Source: Paracidobacterium acidisoli
Lineage (GTDB): Bacteria; Acidobacteriota; Terriglobia; Terriglobales; Acidobacteriaceae
Assembly: GCF_003428625.2 (NCBI RefSeq)
Contig: NZ_QVQT02000003.1
Coordinates: 550,207 to 614,206, forward strand
Direction of reading: 5' to 3'
Length of the DNA stretch: 64,000 nt
A program made the translations under genes and the position numbers. The stretch's first letter is position 1, and every line of letters begins with the position of its first letter. Shown here piece after piece: positions 53,838 to 63,067 of the stretch. Below the pieces are notes generated by a model. The model was given only the letters and a program-made list of their open reading frames with translations. It searched no databases and was not told the DNA's origin.

Positions 53838-54881
53838 TCAGACGCCTGCGGCGGCGTGATCCGTCCTGACCGCCGCAGGGCCCTCGATGGCGGCTGCGAC
53901 GCGGGCAAGGCGCTCGTACGATTCGAGGCGGTCGGCGTGCTCGTACGTGTCGGTGACGGCGATGATCTCGCTGGCTCCGGTGCGCTCGATCAGCGCTTCG
54001 AGCTTCGCCTTCACGGTTGCCTCTGATCCCACAATGGCTGCTCCGAGGCGGTTTTCTACGGCGGCGCGCTCTATGTCGTTCCAGAGAGGCTCCATAGAGT
54101 CGACGGGCGGCAGGAGCTCGACGGGCTGGTTGCGGATGAGGCGCAGGAAGCGCTGCATGGGAGTGGTGAGCAGGCGGCGGGCGGCGGCATCGGTCTCGGC
54201 CACGATGACCTGCACGCCGACCATGAGCCAGGGCTTTTGCAGGGTCGCGACGGGCTGGAAGCGGGTGGTGTAGAGCCGGGCGGCCTCAAAGAGATAATCG
54301 GGCGCGAAGTGAGCGGCAAAGGCGAAGGGCAGACCGAGCATGGAGGCAAGGCCGGCACTGTAACCGCTGGAGCCGAGCAGGGTAATGGGCACGTTGCTGT
54401 TTTGTCCCGGATGGGCTTTGACGGCCTGGCCGGGCTTTTCGGGGCCGAGATAGGTGCGCAGCTCTTCGAGCAGCTCGGGGAAGTCGTCGCCGCTCTGCTT
54501 CAGGTCACGGCGCAGGGCGCGCATGGTGTGGAAGTCGCCGCCGGGGGCGCGTCCAAGGCCGAGGTCGATGCGGCCGGGATAGATGGCCTCGAGGGTGCCG
54601 AACTGTTCGGCCACCACGAGCGGCGCGTGATTGGGCAGCATGACGCCGCCGCTGCCGACGCGGATGGTCTTCGTTGCCGCGGCGACATGGCCGATGAGGA
54701 TGGATGTGGCGGAGCAGGCGAGTCCGGCGATGGAGTGGTGCTCGGCCAGCCAGAAGCGCGTGTAGCCGAGCCGCTCGACGTGCTGTGCCAGATCGACGGA
54801 GCGGGCGATGGCGCTGCCGGCGGATTCGCCGGTACGCAGGCCGACGAGATCGAGGACGGAGACGGGCAGAGTACTGCTCAT
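53838..54881 (-). CDS. Luciferase-like flavin monooxygenase
   Basis: A 347-residue LLM-class protein (YhbW/bacterial luciferase-like barrel). It reads S-V-L-D-L-V near the start, [25 protein letters not shown] and [17 protein letters not shown]-dependent oxidation of an unknown organic substrate is likely. No partner flavin reductase is adjacent. Confidence 0.9.
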   Translation of the reverse strand: MSSTLPVSVLDLVGLRTGESAGSAIARSVDLAQHVERLGYTRFWLAEHHSIAGLACSATSILIGHVAAATKTIRVGSGGVMLPNHAPLVVAEQFGTLEAIYPGRIDLGLGRAPGGDFHTMRALRRDLKQSGDDFPELLEELRTYLGPEKPGQAVKAHPGQNSNVPITLLGSSGYSAGLASMLGLPFAFAAHFAPDYLFEAARLYTTRFQPVATLQKPWLMVGVQVIVAETDAAARRLLTTPMQRFLRLIRNQPVELLPPVDSMEPLWNDIERAAVENRLGAAIVGSEATVKAKLEALIERTGASEIIAVTDTYEHADRLESYERLARVAAAIEGPAAVRTDHAAAGV

Positions 54882-54966
54882 AGGACTTAGATGAGCGAAG
54901 GGCGAAAGAGAATCAGGCAGAGCTGTGCTTCGCGAGGCGGGAATGACGGCGGCCGGTCTGGGGGAG

Positions 54967-55440
54967 TCAGAGCGAGCTGCGGGCGGCGCGGCGCACGGCG
55001 TCGGTGGCGATGCCGTAGACGGCGTGGGTGACCCACTCGCTGATGCGCTCCTGCGTGGGCTGCTGGCCTTTGGGGGCGGCGAGGCCGAGCTTCGGCAGCA
55101 GGGATTCGTGCGTGATGCGGTTGAGGGCGATGCCGAAGGCTGCGCCCTTCCAGGCGCCGAGGGTGGGCTCGTACTCGATCAGTATGCCGTAGACGGCTCC
55201 GGCGAGGGCGCCGAAGGCCCAGTGGACGCCCTGCATGGCGGCCTGGCGCTCGGCTCCGCTGAGCGGATGGCCGGCGAGCTGCTCGGCAAAGAGGACGGGC
55301 GGCGGGGTCTGTCCCTGGACGCGGGGCGGAAAGATCTGCTCGGCGATGACTTTGGCGCCGGCTCCGGCGAGTCCGCCGAGAAGACCGGCGAGCGCGCCTT
55401 TGAGGATGGATCGGTCTCGGGGAGTGCCGTTCGTGGTCAT
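54967..55440 (-). CDS. DUF1440-like small membrane protein
   Basis: A 157-residue protein from the ATG at 55440. It has two to three Gly/Ala-rich hydrophobic segments ([16 protein letters not shown] and [13 protein letters not shown]), with I-F-P-P-R between them, which recalls the DUF1440/YagU inner-membrane family (acid-resistance related in E. coli). The match is by eye and uncertain. Confidence 0.55.
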   Translation of the reverse strand: MTTNGTPRDRSILKGALAGLLGGLAGAGAKVIAEQIFPPRVQGQTPPPVLFAEQLAGHPLSGAERQAAMQGVHWAFGALAGAVYGILIEYEPTLGAWKGAAFGIALNRITHESLLPKLGLAAPKGQQPTQERISEWVTHAVYGIATDAVRRAARSSL

Positions 55441-55519
55441 GCAGGGTTGGATGCAGGATAACGGATCGGCGGGGCAGTCTGAAGGGATAACCAGAGCGTG
55501 TTGCGGGCATGATCTTTGA

Positions 55520-55548
55520 TTGACATGGACAGGGTGGCTCTCTAGCCT
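55520..55548 (+). promoter_or_regulatory. Predicted promoter of the ParDE operon (leaderless spacing)
   Basis: A consensus TTGACA (55520-55525), 17-base spacer and TAGCCT (55543-55548). The antitoxin ATG at 55555 is 7 bases downstream, so transcription would start at the start codon. No ribosome-binding site is seen. Confidence 0.5.
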
Positions 55549-55554
55549 TGAAGC

Positions 55555-55821
55555 ATGGATGTGCATCTGACTCCCGAGCAGGAGGCATTTGTCCGCGAGG
55601 CCATTGCCAGTGGGCGGGTGCGCGGCGCGGAAGAGGCTGTGGAGCAGGCGCTTTCCCTGTGGGAGAGACGCGAGCGGCGGCGCACGGAGATTCTGGAAGC
55701 ACTGGACACGGCAGAGCAGGACCTTGAAGCGGGACGATTTACGGATTATTCCGATGAATCTCTGCACACGCTTGCGGGGGAACTGAAGAGCGAAGCACGC
55801 GCGCTGCAGGGCAGACACTGA
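55555..55821 (+). CDS. ParD-like antitoxin
   Basis: An 88-residue protein. It starts V-H-L-T-P-E-Q-E-A-F-V-R-E-A-I-A-S-G-R, the ribbon-helix-helix ParD pattern, followed by an acidic C-terminal tail that should cover the toxin. It lies 7 bases upstream of the ParE gene. ParD proteins dimerise, repress the operon and neutralise ParE. Confidence 0.85.
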   Translation: MDVHLTPEQEAFVREAIASGRVRGAEEAVEQALSLWERRERRRTEILEALDTAEQDLEAGRFTDYSDESLHTLAGELKSEARALQGRH

Positions 55822-55828
55822 CTTCCCG

Positions 55829-56125
55829 ATGATCTTTCGCTTAAGCAGACAGGCACGACAGGACCTGCTCCAGATTCGGAACTATATTGCGGAAGACAGC
55901 GAAGCCGCGGCTGATCGCTTCATCGACTTCTTAATCGGACGCTTTCAGATGCTGGGCGCATCTCCCGGTGCGGGCCGGCGGCGCGATGAACTGCGGCCGG
56001 GATACCGCAGCTTTCCGGCCGGGCAATACGTGATTTTTTATCGCGTGGAGGAATACGGTGTGGCGATTATGCATGTGCTGCACGGGAAGCGCGATATCGA
56101 TGGACTGATGCAGGGGGATCTCTGA
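55829..56125 (+). CDS. ParE-family toxin
   Basis: A 98-residue RelE/ParE fold protein, starting M-I-F-R-L-S-R-Q-A-R-Q-D-L and continuing I-R-N-Y-I-A-E-D-S-E-A-A-A-D-R-F, then L-R-P-G-Y-R-S-F and H-V-L-H-G-K-R-D-I, all typical of ParE. ParE poisons DNA gyrase. It follows ParD by 7 bases and is therefore a standard TA operon. Confidence 0.9.
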   Translation: MIFRLSRQARQDLLQIRNYIAEDSEAAADRFIDFLIGRFQMLGASPGAGRRRDELRPGYRSFPAGQYVIFYRVEEYGVAIMHVLHGKRDIDGLMQGDL

Positions 56126-56254
56126 GGCGGTTCCGGTCTGGGCGGAATCAGGCTCTGCAAGTGGCTGGTTTGCCGGCACCGTCTTTGCCTGAGTCTGCCG
56201 ATGAAGTTATGCCGCTGCCGCCGGCGGGGTAACTGCTAAAATTAAAAATAAATA

Positions 56255-56725
56255 ATGAAATGTCCTTATTGCGGGTTCTTACAGGACCGGGTGGTCGATT
56301 CGCGGGAGAGCAAGGAAGCCGATTCCATACGCCGGCGCCGCGAGTGCGAGGGATGTAACCGCCGCTTTACCACCTACGAGCGTATCGATGAAATCCCGTA
56401 CATGGTCGTGAAGAAAGACGGCCGCAGAGAGAAGTTCGACCGGCAGAAGGTGCTGAGCGGGCTGCTGCATGCCTGCGAGAAGCGTCCGGTCTCGGCGGGG
56501 AAGCTGGAATCTCTGGTGGACGAGACCGAAACCTTTCTGATGGATTCGCCGGAGCGGGAGCGGTCGACGACGGAGATCGGCGAGCTGATCATGAACCGTC
56601 TGAAGATGCTGGACACGGTCGCCTACATCCGCTTTGCCAGCGTGTACCGGGACTTCAAGGATGTCCGCGAGTTCAAGGAAGAGCTGGAAGAGCTGCTGAC
56701 GGCGAAGGAGAAAAAAAGAAGCTGA
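56255..56725 (+). CDS. nrdR: Transcriptional repressor NrdR
   Basis: A 156-residue protein. The N-terminal zinc ribbon has C3/C6 (C-P-Y-C) and C31/C34 (C-E-G-C), followed by an ATP-cone domain ([12 protein letters not shown]). It senses nucleotides and represses ribonucleotide reductase genes. The ATG follows an AT-rich run with a TAAAAT box at 56237-56242 and no ribosome-binding site. The C-terminus is K-E-K-K-R-S, where a 15-bp array starts. Confidence 0.95.
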   Translation: MKCPYCGFLQDRVVDSRESKEADSIRRRRECEGCNRRFTTYERIDEIPYMVVKKDGRREKFDRQKVLSGLLHACEKRPVSAGKLESLVDETETFLMDSPERERSTTEIGELIMNRLKMLDTVAYIRFASVYRDFKDVREFKEELEELLTAKEKKRS

Positions 56726-56785
56726 GGAGCGGTCAGCCAGGAAGCGGGCAGGGGAAGTCCGGTCAGCTAAAAGGCGATCAGCAGG
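56711..56785. repeat. 15-bp tandem array, direct arm (locus 3)
   Basis: About five units, such as GAGGAGCGGTCAGCC, AGGAAGCGGGCAGGG, GAAGTCCGGTCAGCT and AAAAGGCGATCAGCA in register. It begins inside the last codons of nrdR. Confidence 0.8.
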
Positions 56786-56814
56786 GGTTACGGAGAGATT
56801 TTGGGCCGGGAGGG

Positions 56815-56880
56815 GAGAGAAATGCAGGTCCCTCCACTGCGTGAACGCCTGTGGCGTTCGCTTCGGCCGGGATGACAAAT
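56815..56880. repeat. Dispersed repeat family A, copy 4 (expanded)
   Basis: AATGCAGGTCCCTCCACTGC (56821-56840), a short hairpin insert, then CTTCGGCCGGGATGACAAAT (56861-56880). It is followed by a family C palindrome. Confidence 0.6.
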
Positions 56881-56890
56881 GGTTAAGAGC

Positions 56891-56940
56891 GTACATTCCC
56901 ATACTTCGCGCAAAGGCGCGCGGAGCATGGGCACCCAGGG
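56891..56940. repeat. Palindromic repeat family C, copy 2
   Basis: CCCATACTTCGCGC ... GCGCGCGGAGCATGGG forms a hairpin, followed by CACCCAGGG. Same arrangement as at 14534 and 62098. It sits inside the array locus between nrdR and the isocitrate dehydrogenase gene. Confidence 0.6.
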
Positions 56941-56960
56941 AGTTATGGCGCGGAAAGAAA

Positions 56961-57045
56961 GCCGCTGGCTGTTTTTGGCTGACCGATTCTTAGCTGACCG
57001 GACTTTCTCTGACCGGTTTTCCGCTATCCGCCTTTTAGCTGCTTC
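56961..57045. repeat. 15-bp tandem array, inverted arm (locus 3)
   Basis: Reverse-complement units such as GCTGACCGATTCTTA and GCTATCCGCCTTTTA, ending GCTGCTTC just before the AGGAGA of the isocitrate dehydrogenase gene. Confidence 0.8.
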
Positions 57046-57054
57046 AAGGAGATT

Positions 57055-58074
<1,020 letters not shown>

Positions 58075-58130
58075 CAACCGGGCCAAATCTCTTTCCGGTC
58101 TCCCCGGATAAAGAAAGCAGTCAGAAAGCG

Positions 58131-58895
58131 ATGATGATCCGTATCGGGAAGAGCATGGCGCTGGCCGCCTGCATGCTGCTGGCCTGCGCCGGCTGCAGAA
58201 AGCAGTCCGGCGACGGCACTGCGGTGAACTTCACGGCAATCGACTGGAACACCGCGGGAACGATCAGCGGGACGATCCATTACAGCGGAACGCCGCCGAA
58301 GCGTGTGGAGATCGATATGGCGCAGGACCCGGCCTGCGTCTTCGGAGACAAGAACTTCACCGAGCAGTACGTGGTGAACCACGGCGCGATGCAGAACGTT
58401 TTTGTGTATGTCAAAGACGGTCTGGGAAACCGGGTCTATCCGGTTCCGTCCGATCCGGTGGTGATGGATCAGAAGAGCTGCCGGTATATTCCGCACGTGA
58501 TGGGCGTGATGATCGGCCAGCCGGTGCAGTTCACCAACAACGACTCGACGATGCACAACATCCACATGATGCCGCAGGCGGACGGGAATCAGACGGTGGA
58601 TATCTCGCAGCCGCCGAATGCGGGCTCCGACCAGAGGGTCTTTCACTCTCCGGAGGCGATGATCCCGGTGCGCTGCAACAATCATCCCTGGATGCAGGCG
58701 TTTCTCAACGTGGTGAATAACCCGTTCTACGCGGTCTCAGACGCAGAGGGTCACTTCACGATTAAGGGATTGCCGCCGGGCACCTATACGATCGTTGCCG
58801 ACCAGGAGAAGCTGGGCGAGAAGACGGCGACGGTGACGGTGGCGGCGAAGCAGACGGCGGCGCAGGACTTTACCTACGAGGGCGTGGCGCCGTAG
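58131..58895 (+). CDS. Cupredoxin-like exported lipoprotein
   Basis: A 254-residue exported protein. The N-terminus ends L-L-A-C-A-G-C, a lipobox at C19 or C22. The middle has V-Q-F-T-N-N-D-S-T-M-H-N-I-H-M-M (H142/H145) and V-R-C-N-N-H-P-W-M (C182, H185, M188), a type-1 copper-like ligand set with compact C-x2-H-x2-M spacing. The C-terminal domain (S-D-A-E-G-H-F-T-I-K-G-L-P-P-G-T-Y) is a carboxypeptidase-regulatory-like beta domain. Electron-transfer or copper-binding roles are possible; no partner is adjacent. Confidence 0.75.
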   Translation: MMIRIGKSMALAACMLLACAGCRKQSGDGTAVNFTAIDWNTAGTISGTIHYSGTPPKRVEIDMAQDPACVFGDKNFTEQYVVNHGAMQNVFVYVKDGLGNRVYPVPSDPVVMDQKSCRYIPHVMGVMIGQPVQFTNNDSTMHNIHMMPQADGNQTVDISQPPNAGSDQRVFHSPEAMIPVRCNNHPWMQAFLNVVNNPFYAVSDAEGHFTIKGLPPGTYTIVADQEKLGEKTATVTVAAKQTAAQDFTYEGVAP

Positions 58896-58906
58896 CGCCG
58901 GCCAGC

Positions 58907-59326
58907 TCAGCCCCAGTAGTCGCCTGGAAGGTTGACGACGATGGGGTCGGGCGTGCTGCGGACGACGATCCAGCGAAAGGGCCGATCGGCGGAGGGATTG
59001 ATCTCCATGTGCGGCGTCCAGGCGGGCACGTGGAGAAAATCGCCGGCGTGAACGGTGGCCTCGGACTCTCCGCGTTCTCCCCATCGGACGACGGACGTGC
59101 CCTCGAGCACATAGACGATGGTCTCCTGTTCGCCGTGGTGGTGAATGCCGGTGCGGGCTCCGGGCTCGACGAGAAAGGTTCCGCCCCAGAGGCCGGTCTC
59201 AAGACCGTGGCCGCGGGTGATGGCGGCGAGGCGGAGGGAGCCGGGTGTCTGCGCGGTTCCCGGATCGAAGGCTGCCGGGCGGACGATGCTGAGCGGAAGA
59301 TGGTCTGGCAACGGAGAGATCCTCAC
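58907..59326 (-). CDS. Cupin-domain protein
   Basis: About 139 residues from GTG 59326; the open frame extends upstream to GTG 59434, but that stretch looks non-coding. Cupin motif: T-G-I-H-H-H-G-E-Q-E-T-I-V-Y-V-L-E-G, followed by V-H-A-G-D-F-L-H-V-P-A-W-T-P-H-M-E. Function unknown; metal-binding is likely. The start is uncertain because no ribosome-binding site is evident. Confidence 0.8.
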   Translation of the reverse strand: MRISPLPDHLPLSIVRPAAFDPGTAQTPGSLRLAAITRGHGLETGLWGGTFLVEPGARTGIHHHGEQETIVYVLEGTSVVRWGERGESEATVHAGDFLHVPAWTPHMEINPSADRPFRWIVVRSTPDPIVVNLPGDYWG

Positions 59327-59585
59327 ACATGAGAGATGAGCCGGCGCCGATACGGATTCGGCTCCGTTTCGGGTTGATGGTGTGTGTGCGGAGGGTGATT
59401 CCGCATGTTCAGGATTGTTAAGAAACGGATACACTGATAAGACAGCGGACAGCAGCAGGATGAAGCAGCGCGGCGTCTTCGGTGCCGCGACGGCCGAGGT
59501 TATGGGAGTGACGCGTGATTCGGCTCTGCATTGTCATGACGAGGCTCAGTTTCGCAGCTTACGGGTAAGGAATTCAAAGAAAACC

Positions 59586-60656
59586 ATGCAGCGGCAGAAG
59601 ATTGGCATCCTTGGCGCGACGGGAATGGTCGGCCAGCGTTTTATTCAGCTTGTGGAGAACCACCCGTGGTTTGAAGTGGCATGGCTGGCGGCGAGCGACC
59701 GCTCGAGCGGCAAGCCGTACGGCGAGGCGGCGAAGTGGAAGCTGGATACGCCGCTGCCGGAGGGGATTGCGAAGATGCAGGTTTCGCCGGCGGTGCCGGA
59801 GGGCGCGCCGAAGATTATCTTTGCGGCGCTGGACGCCGATATTGCGCGCGACATGGAACCGAAGTTTGCCGCCGCCGGATGCGCGGTGATCTCGAATTCG
59901 AGCGCCTTCCGCATGCAGGAAGATGTGCCGCTGGTGATTCCCGAGGTGAATGCGGATCACCTGCCGATTCTCGAGAACCAGTCGTGGCGCAGGGAGTCGG
60001 GCGGGTATATCGTGACCAACCCGAACTGCTCGGCGATCGGCCTGGTGCTGGCGCTGAAGCCGCTGACGGACCGCTTCGGAATCGACGCGATCTTTGTGAG
60101 CACGATGCAGGCGGTGAGCGGCGCGGGGTATCCGGGCGTGTCCTCGATGGACATTCTGGGCAACGTGGTTCCGTACATCAAGAACGAAGAAGAGAAGATG
60201 GAAGCGGAGACGCTGCGGCTGCTGGGCTCGCGCGTCGGCAAGCTGGTGACGCCGCTGGGAGCGAAGATGACGGCGCACTGCAACCGCGTGGCGGTTGAGG
60301 ACGGGCACACGGAGAGCGTGAGCATCAAGCTGAGCAAAAAGGCGACGCGCGAAGAGATTCTGGAAGCGTGGCGGGAGTTCACTCCGCTGGCGGGACGGAA
60401 CCTGCCGACGGCTCCGGCGCAGCCGGTGGAATTTATCGTGGGCGACGACCGGCCCCAGCCGCGGCTGGACAAGAATCGCGGAGCGGGGATGACGGCCTCG
60501 GTGGGCCGGCTGCGTCCCTGCGGTCTGCTGGACTGGAAGTTTACCGTTCTCTCGCACAACACGGTGCGGGGCGCGGCGGGCGCGACGCTGCTGAATGCGG
60601 AGCTGCTGGTCTCGCTTGGAAAGCTTCAGCCTGAACCGGCAGCGGTTCTCGCATGA
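59586..60656 (+). CDS. asd: Aspartate-semialdehyde dehydrogenase
   Basis: A 356-residue enzyme beginning MQRQKIGILGATGMVGQRFI. The catalytic cysteine is C148 in T-N-P-N-C-S-A-I-G, and the catalytic His is probably in A-H-C-N-R-V. It is of the archaeal/fungal-type ASADH group. It reduces aspartyl phosphate with NADPH. It overlaps lysC by 4 bases, starting a lysine and diaminopimelate cluster. An upstream in-frame extension (ATG 59460 or 59502) is not conserved. Confidence 0.95.
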   Translation: MQRQKIGILGATGMVGQRFIQLVENHPWFEVAWLAASDRSSGKPYGEAAKWKLDTPLPEGIAKMQVSPAVPEGAPKIIFAALDADIARDMEPKFAAAGCAVISNSSAFRMQEDVPLVIPEVNADHLPILENQSWRRESGGYIVTNPNCSAIGLVLALKPLTDRFGIDAIFVSTMQAVSGAGYPGVSSMDILGNVVPYIKNEEEKMEAETLRLLGSRVGKLVTPLGAKMTAHCNRVAVEDGHTESVSIKLSKKATREEILEAWREFTPLAGRNLPTAPAQPVEFIVGDDRPQPRLDKNRGAGMTASVGRLRPCGLLDWKFTVLSHNTVRGAAGATLLNAELLVSLGKLQPEPAAVLA

Positions 60657-62074
60657 ACCGCCTGGTGGTGATGAAGTTCGGCGGGACCTCCGTCGAAGAC
60701 GTTACAGCGATCCACCGCACGGCGGGTATTGTCGCGGGACGGCGCGCGAAGGGCCTTTTGCCGGTGGTGGTGGTGAGCGCCATGGCCAAAGTGACCGATC
60801 AGCTCCTGGCGGCGGCTGCGGCGGCGGCGCGGGGCGACCGGTCGGGCGCGCTGGCGATTACGGCGCGGCTGCGGCACCGGCACCAGGAGACGGCGTGCGC
60901 GCTGGTCTCGCAGGAGGCGGTGGGCGAGCTGAACCGCTGGCTCGACGCGGAGTTCGACGCGCTGGATGAGATTCTGCGGGGTCTTTCGGCGGTGGGCGAG
61001 CTGACGCCGCGCATCAGCGACATGGTGGTCTCGTACGGCGAGCGGCTTTCGAGCCGCATGATCGCTGTGGCCTTCAACGAGCGCGGGCTGGATGGCGTGC
61101 ATGTGGACGCGCGGCAGTGCATCGTGACCGACGCGCAGCATGGCCGGGCGATTCCGCAGGATGCGCTGATCGAGCAGCGGCTGAAGGAGCACGTGCTGCC
61201 GCATATGCTCGAAGGCCGCACGGTGGTGATGGGCGGCTTTATCGGCTCGACGGAGAGCGGCGTCACGACGACGCTGGGACGCGGCGGCTCGGACTTTACG
61301 GCGGCGCTGGTGGGCGGCGGCATCGACGCGGGCGCGATCGAGATCTGGACGGACGTGAACGGGATCATGACGACCGATCCGCGGGTGTGTCCGAATGCGC
61401 TGCGGGTGAAGGCGATCAGCTTTGAAGAAGCGGCGGAGCTGGCTTACTTCGGCGCGAAGGTGCTGCATCCGGCGACGATTCTGCCGGCGGTGAAAAAGAA
61501 CATTCCGGTGCTGGTGCTGAACTCGAGGAACCCGGAGAACGAAGGGACGCGCATTACGGCGCTGGCGCCGCACTGCCGCAGCCCCTTCAAGTGCATCGCG
61601 GTCAAGAAGCGGCTGACGATCATCGACGTGGTGGCGAGCCGGATGCTGATGTCGCACGGCTATCTGAAGGCGATCTTCGATGTCTTCGATAAGCACAAGT
61701 GCGCGGTGGATATGGTCTCGACCTCAGAGGTAAGCGTTTCGCTCACCGTCGATTCCAACGAGAAGCTGCCGGAGATTGCCGCCGACCTGAGCAAACTGGC
61801 CGATGTGAAATACGAAGGCCGCAAGGCGCTGGTGTGCATGGTGGGCGAGAATATCCGCGGGCAGAACGGGATTGCAGCGCGGGTGTTTGGAGCGATCACG
61901 CACGTGAATGTGCGGATGATTTCGCAGGGCGCGTCGGAGATCAACATGAGCTTCATGATCGAGGAGGAAGATGCTGATGAGGCGGTGCGGTCGCTGCACG
62001 CCGAGTTCTTCGCCGATCCCGATCCGGAGGTCTTCGACGTGGAAGCGGTGAAGGAAGCGATGGGCCGGGGCTGA
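60653..62074 (+). CDS. lysC: Aspartokinase, monofunctional
   Basis: A 473-residue kinase. It starts V-V-M-K-F-G-G-T-S-V; R-I-S-D-M-V-V-S-Y-G-E-R-L-S-S and G-R-G-G-S-D-F-T-A complete the catalytic core, and two ACT domains follow (L-T-I-I-D-V-V-A-S-R-M and V-C-M-V-G-E-N-I-R-G). It phosphorylates aspartate, the committed step, and the ACT part probably senses lysine or threonine. The start overlaps asd by 4 bases. Confidence 0.95.
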   Translation: MNRLVVMKFGGTSVEDVTAIHRTAGIVAGRRAKGLLPVVVVSAMAKVTDQLLAAAAAAARGDRSGALAITARLRHRHQETACALVSQEAVGELNRWLDAEFDALDEILRGLSAVGELTPRISDMVVSYGERLSSRMIAVAFNERGLDGVHVDARQCIVTDAQHGRAIPQDALIEQRLKEHVLPHMLEGRTVVMGGFIGSTESGVTTTLGRGGSDFTAALVGGGIDAGAIEIWTDVNGIMTTDPRVCPNALRVKAISFEEAAELAYFGAKVLHPATILPAVKKNIPVLVLNSRNPENEGTRITALAPHCRSPFKCIAVKKRLTIIDVVASRMLMSHGYLKAIFDVFDKHKCAVDMVSTSEVSVSLTVDSNEKLPEIAADLSKLADVKYEGRKALVCMVGENIRGQNGIAARVFGAITHVNVRMISQGASEINMSFMIEEEDADEAVRSLHAEFFADPDPEVFDVEAVKEAMGRG

Positions 62075-62090
62075 CAGGAATTGAGATTTT

Positions 62091-62140
62091 ACGTTCCCAC
62101 CCTTCGCGCAAAAAACGAAGTATGGGGCACCTAGGTTTTC
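62091..62140. repeat. Palindromic repeat family C, copy 3
   Basis: CCCACCCTTCGCGCAAAAAA then CGAAGTATGGGGCACCTAGG forms the same hairpin type as the other two copies. It sits between lysC and dapB. Confidence 0.6.
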
Positions 62141-62160
62141 GGGGATAAGGAAGCAGAGGC

Positions 62161-62844
62161 ATGCTGATACTGGTGCTGGGACGCGGGAAGACGGGCAGTC
62201 TGGTGACTCAGGTGGCGCGCGAGCATGGACACAGCGTGCGCGTGGTGGGCGAGGAAGAGAATCGCGACGCGATGGCGCTGACGGCGCCGTTTCTGGCGCA
62301 GTTCGATGCAGTGATCGACTTCACGACGCCGGAGGCGGTGGTGCGGAATCTGCGCGCGTGCCTGGCCAATGGCGCGCGGGTGGTGGTCGGCACGACGGGG
62401 TGGTATCAGCACCTGGACGATATGCGGCAGCTGGCGACGCGGCGCAGTGCGGCCCTGCTGTATGGAACGAACTTCTCGATCGGAGTGCAGGCGCTCTTTC
62501 GCGTGGCGCGGGAGCTGGCCCTGGCGGCTCCGCACTACAGCTTTCGCATTACGGAAACTCATCACGCAGACAAGAAAGATGCGCCGTCGGGCACGGCGCT
62601 GACGCTGAAGCAGGTTCTGCAGACGGCGAACCCGGCCATCGACGTGGAGATTGTCTCGAAGCGCGAGGGCGACGCGTCGGGGATTCACCTGATCGAGGCG
62701 CGGTCGGAGAATGACGCGATCGAGCTGAAGCACGAGGCTTTCTCGCGGCGCGGCTTTGCCGAAGGCGCGGTACGCGCGGCGGAGTGGATTGCCGGGAAGA
62801 ACGGGTGCTGGGATTTCCAGGAAGTAGTGGGGCAGCTGGGGTGA
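62161..62844 (+). CDS. dapB: 4-hydroxy-tetrahydrodipicolinate reductase
   Basis: A 227-residue enzyme, somewhat short for DapB. It starts M-L-I-L-V-L-G-R-G-K-T-G-S-L-V, the nucleotide-binding loop. V-V-V-G-T-T-G-W precedes the active site, and T-H-H-A-D-K-K-D-A-P-S-G-T-A is the substrate-binding signature. It reduces the DapA product with NAD(P)H in lysine synthesis. dapA follows across a tandem-array region. The array starts at its stop codon. Confidence 0.94.
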   Translation: MLILVLGRGKTGSLVTQVAREHGHSVRVVGEEENRDAMALTAPFLAQFDAVIDFTTPEAVVRNLRACLANGARVVVGTTGWYQHLDDMRQLATRRSAALLYGTNFSIGVQALFRVARELALAAPHYSFRITETHHADKKDAPSGTALTLKQVLQTANPAIDVEIVSKREGDASGIHLIEARSENDAIELKHEAFSRRGFAEGAVRAAEWIAGKNGCWDFQEVVGQLG

Positions 62845-62886
62845 AGCGGCTAAAAAGCGGTCAGCGAAGAGGCGGCCAGCGGAAAA
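62845..62886. repeat. 15-bp tandem array, direct arm (locus 4)
   Basis: Three degenerate units directly after the dapB stop codon: AAAAAGCGGTCAGCG, AAGAGGCGGCCAGCG and a truncated first unit. Confidence 0.75.
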
Positions 62887-62978
62887 TCGAATTGCATCTG
62901 TCCTCAAAAATCTATTACCGAATCCATCCATCCTGCCTGCCTTCATCGAAAGCGCCGAAATTCTCAAACTTCGAAACT

Positions 62979-63052
62979 CCTGCTGCCCGCTTTTCAGCTA
63001 ACCGGACTTTAGCTGTCCGTTTCTTCGCTGCCCGCTTTGTGGCTGGTTTTCG
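62979..63052. repeat. 15-bp tandem array, inverted arm (locus 4)
   Basis: Reverse-complement units such as GCTAACCGGACTTTA, GCTGTCCGTTTCTTC and GCTGCCCGCTTTGTG in register, ending 15 bases before the dapA start. Confidence 0.78.
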
Positions 63053-63067
63053 ATAGACTTGAACTCG

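Noticed and set aside
59327-59434. N-terminal extension of the minus-strand cupin
   Set aside because: The 36 extra residues are Ser/Pro/His-rich and look non-coding; the cupin core is complete without them, though the exact start remains uncertain.
59382-59585. N-terminal extension of aspartate-semialdehyde dehydrogenase
   Set aside because: The Rossmann start M-Q-R-Q-K-I-G-I-L-G at 59586 matches the family, while upstream in-frame residues have no conserved character.
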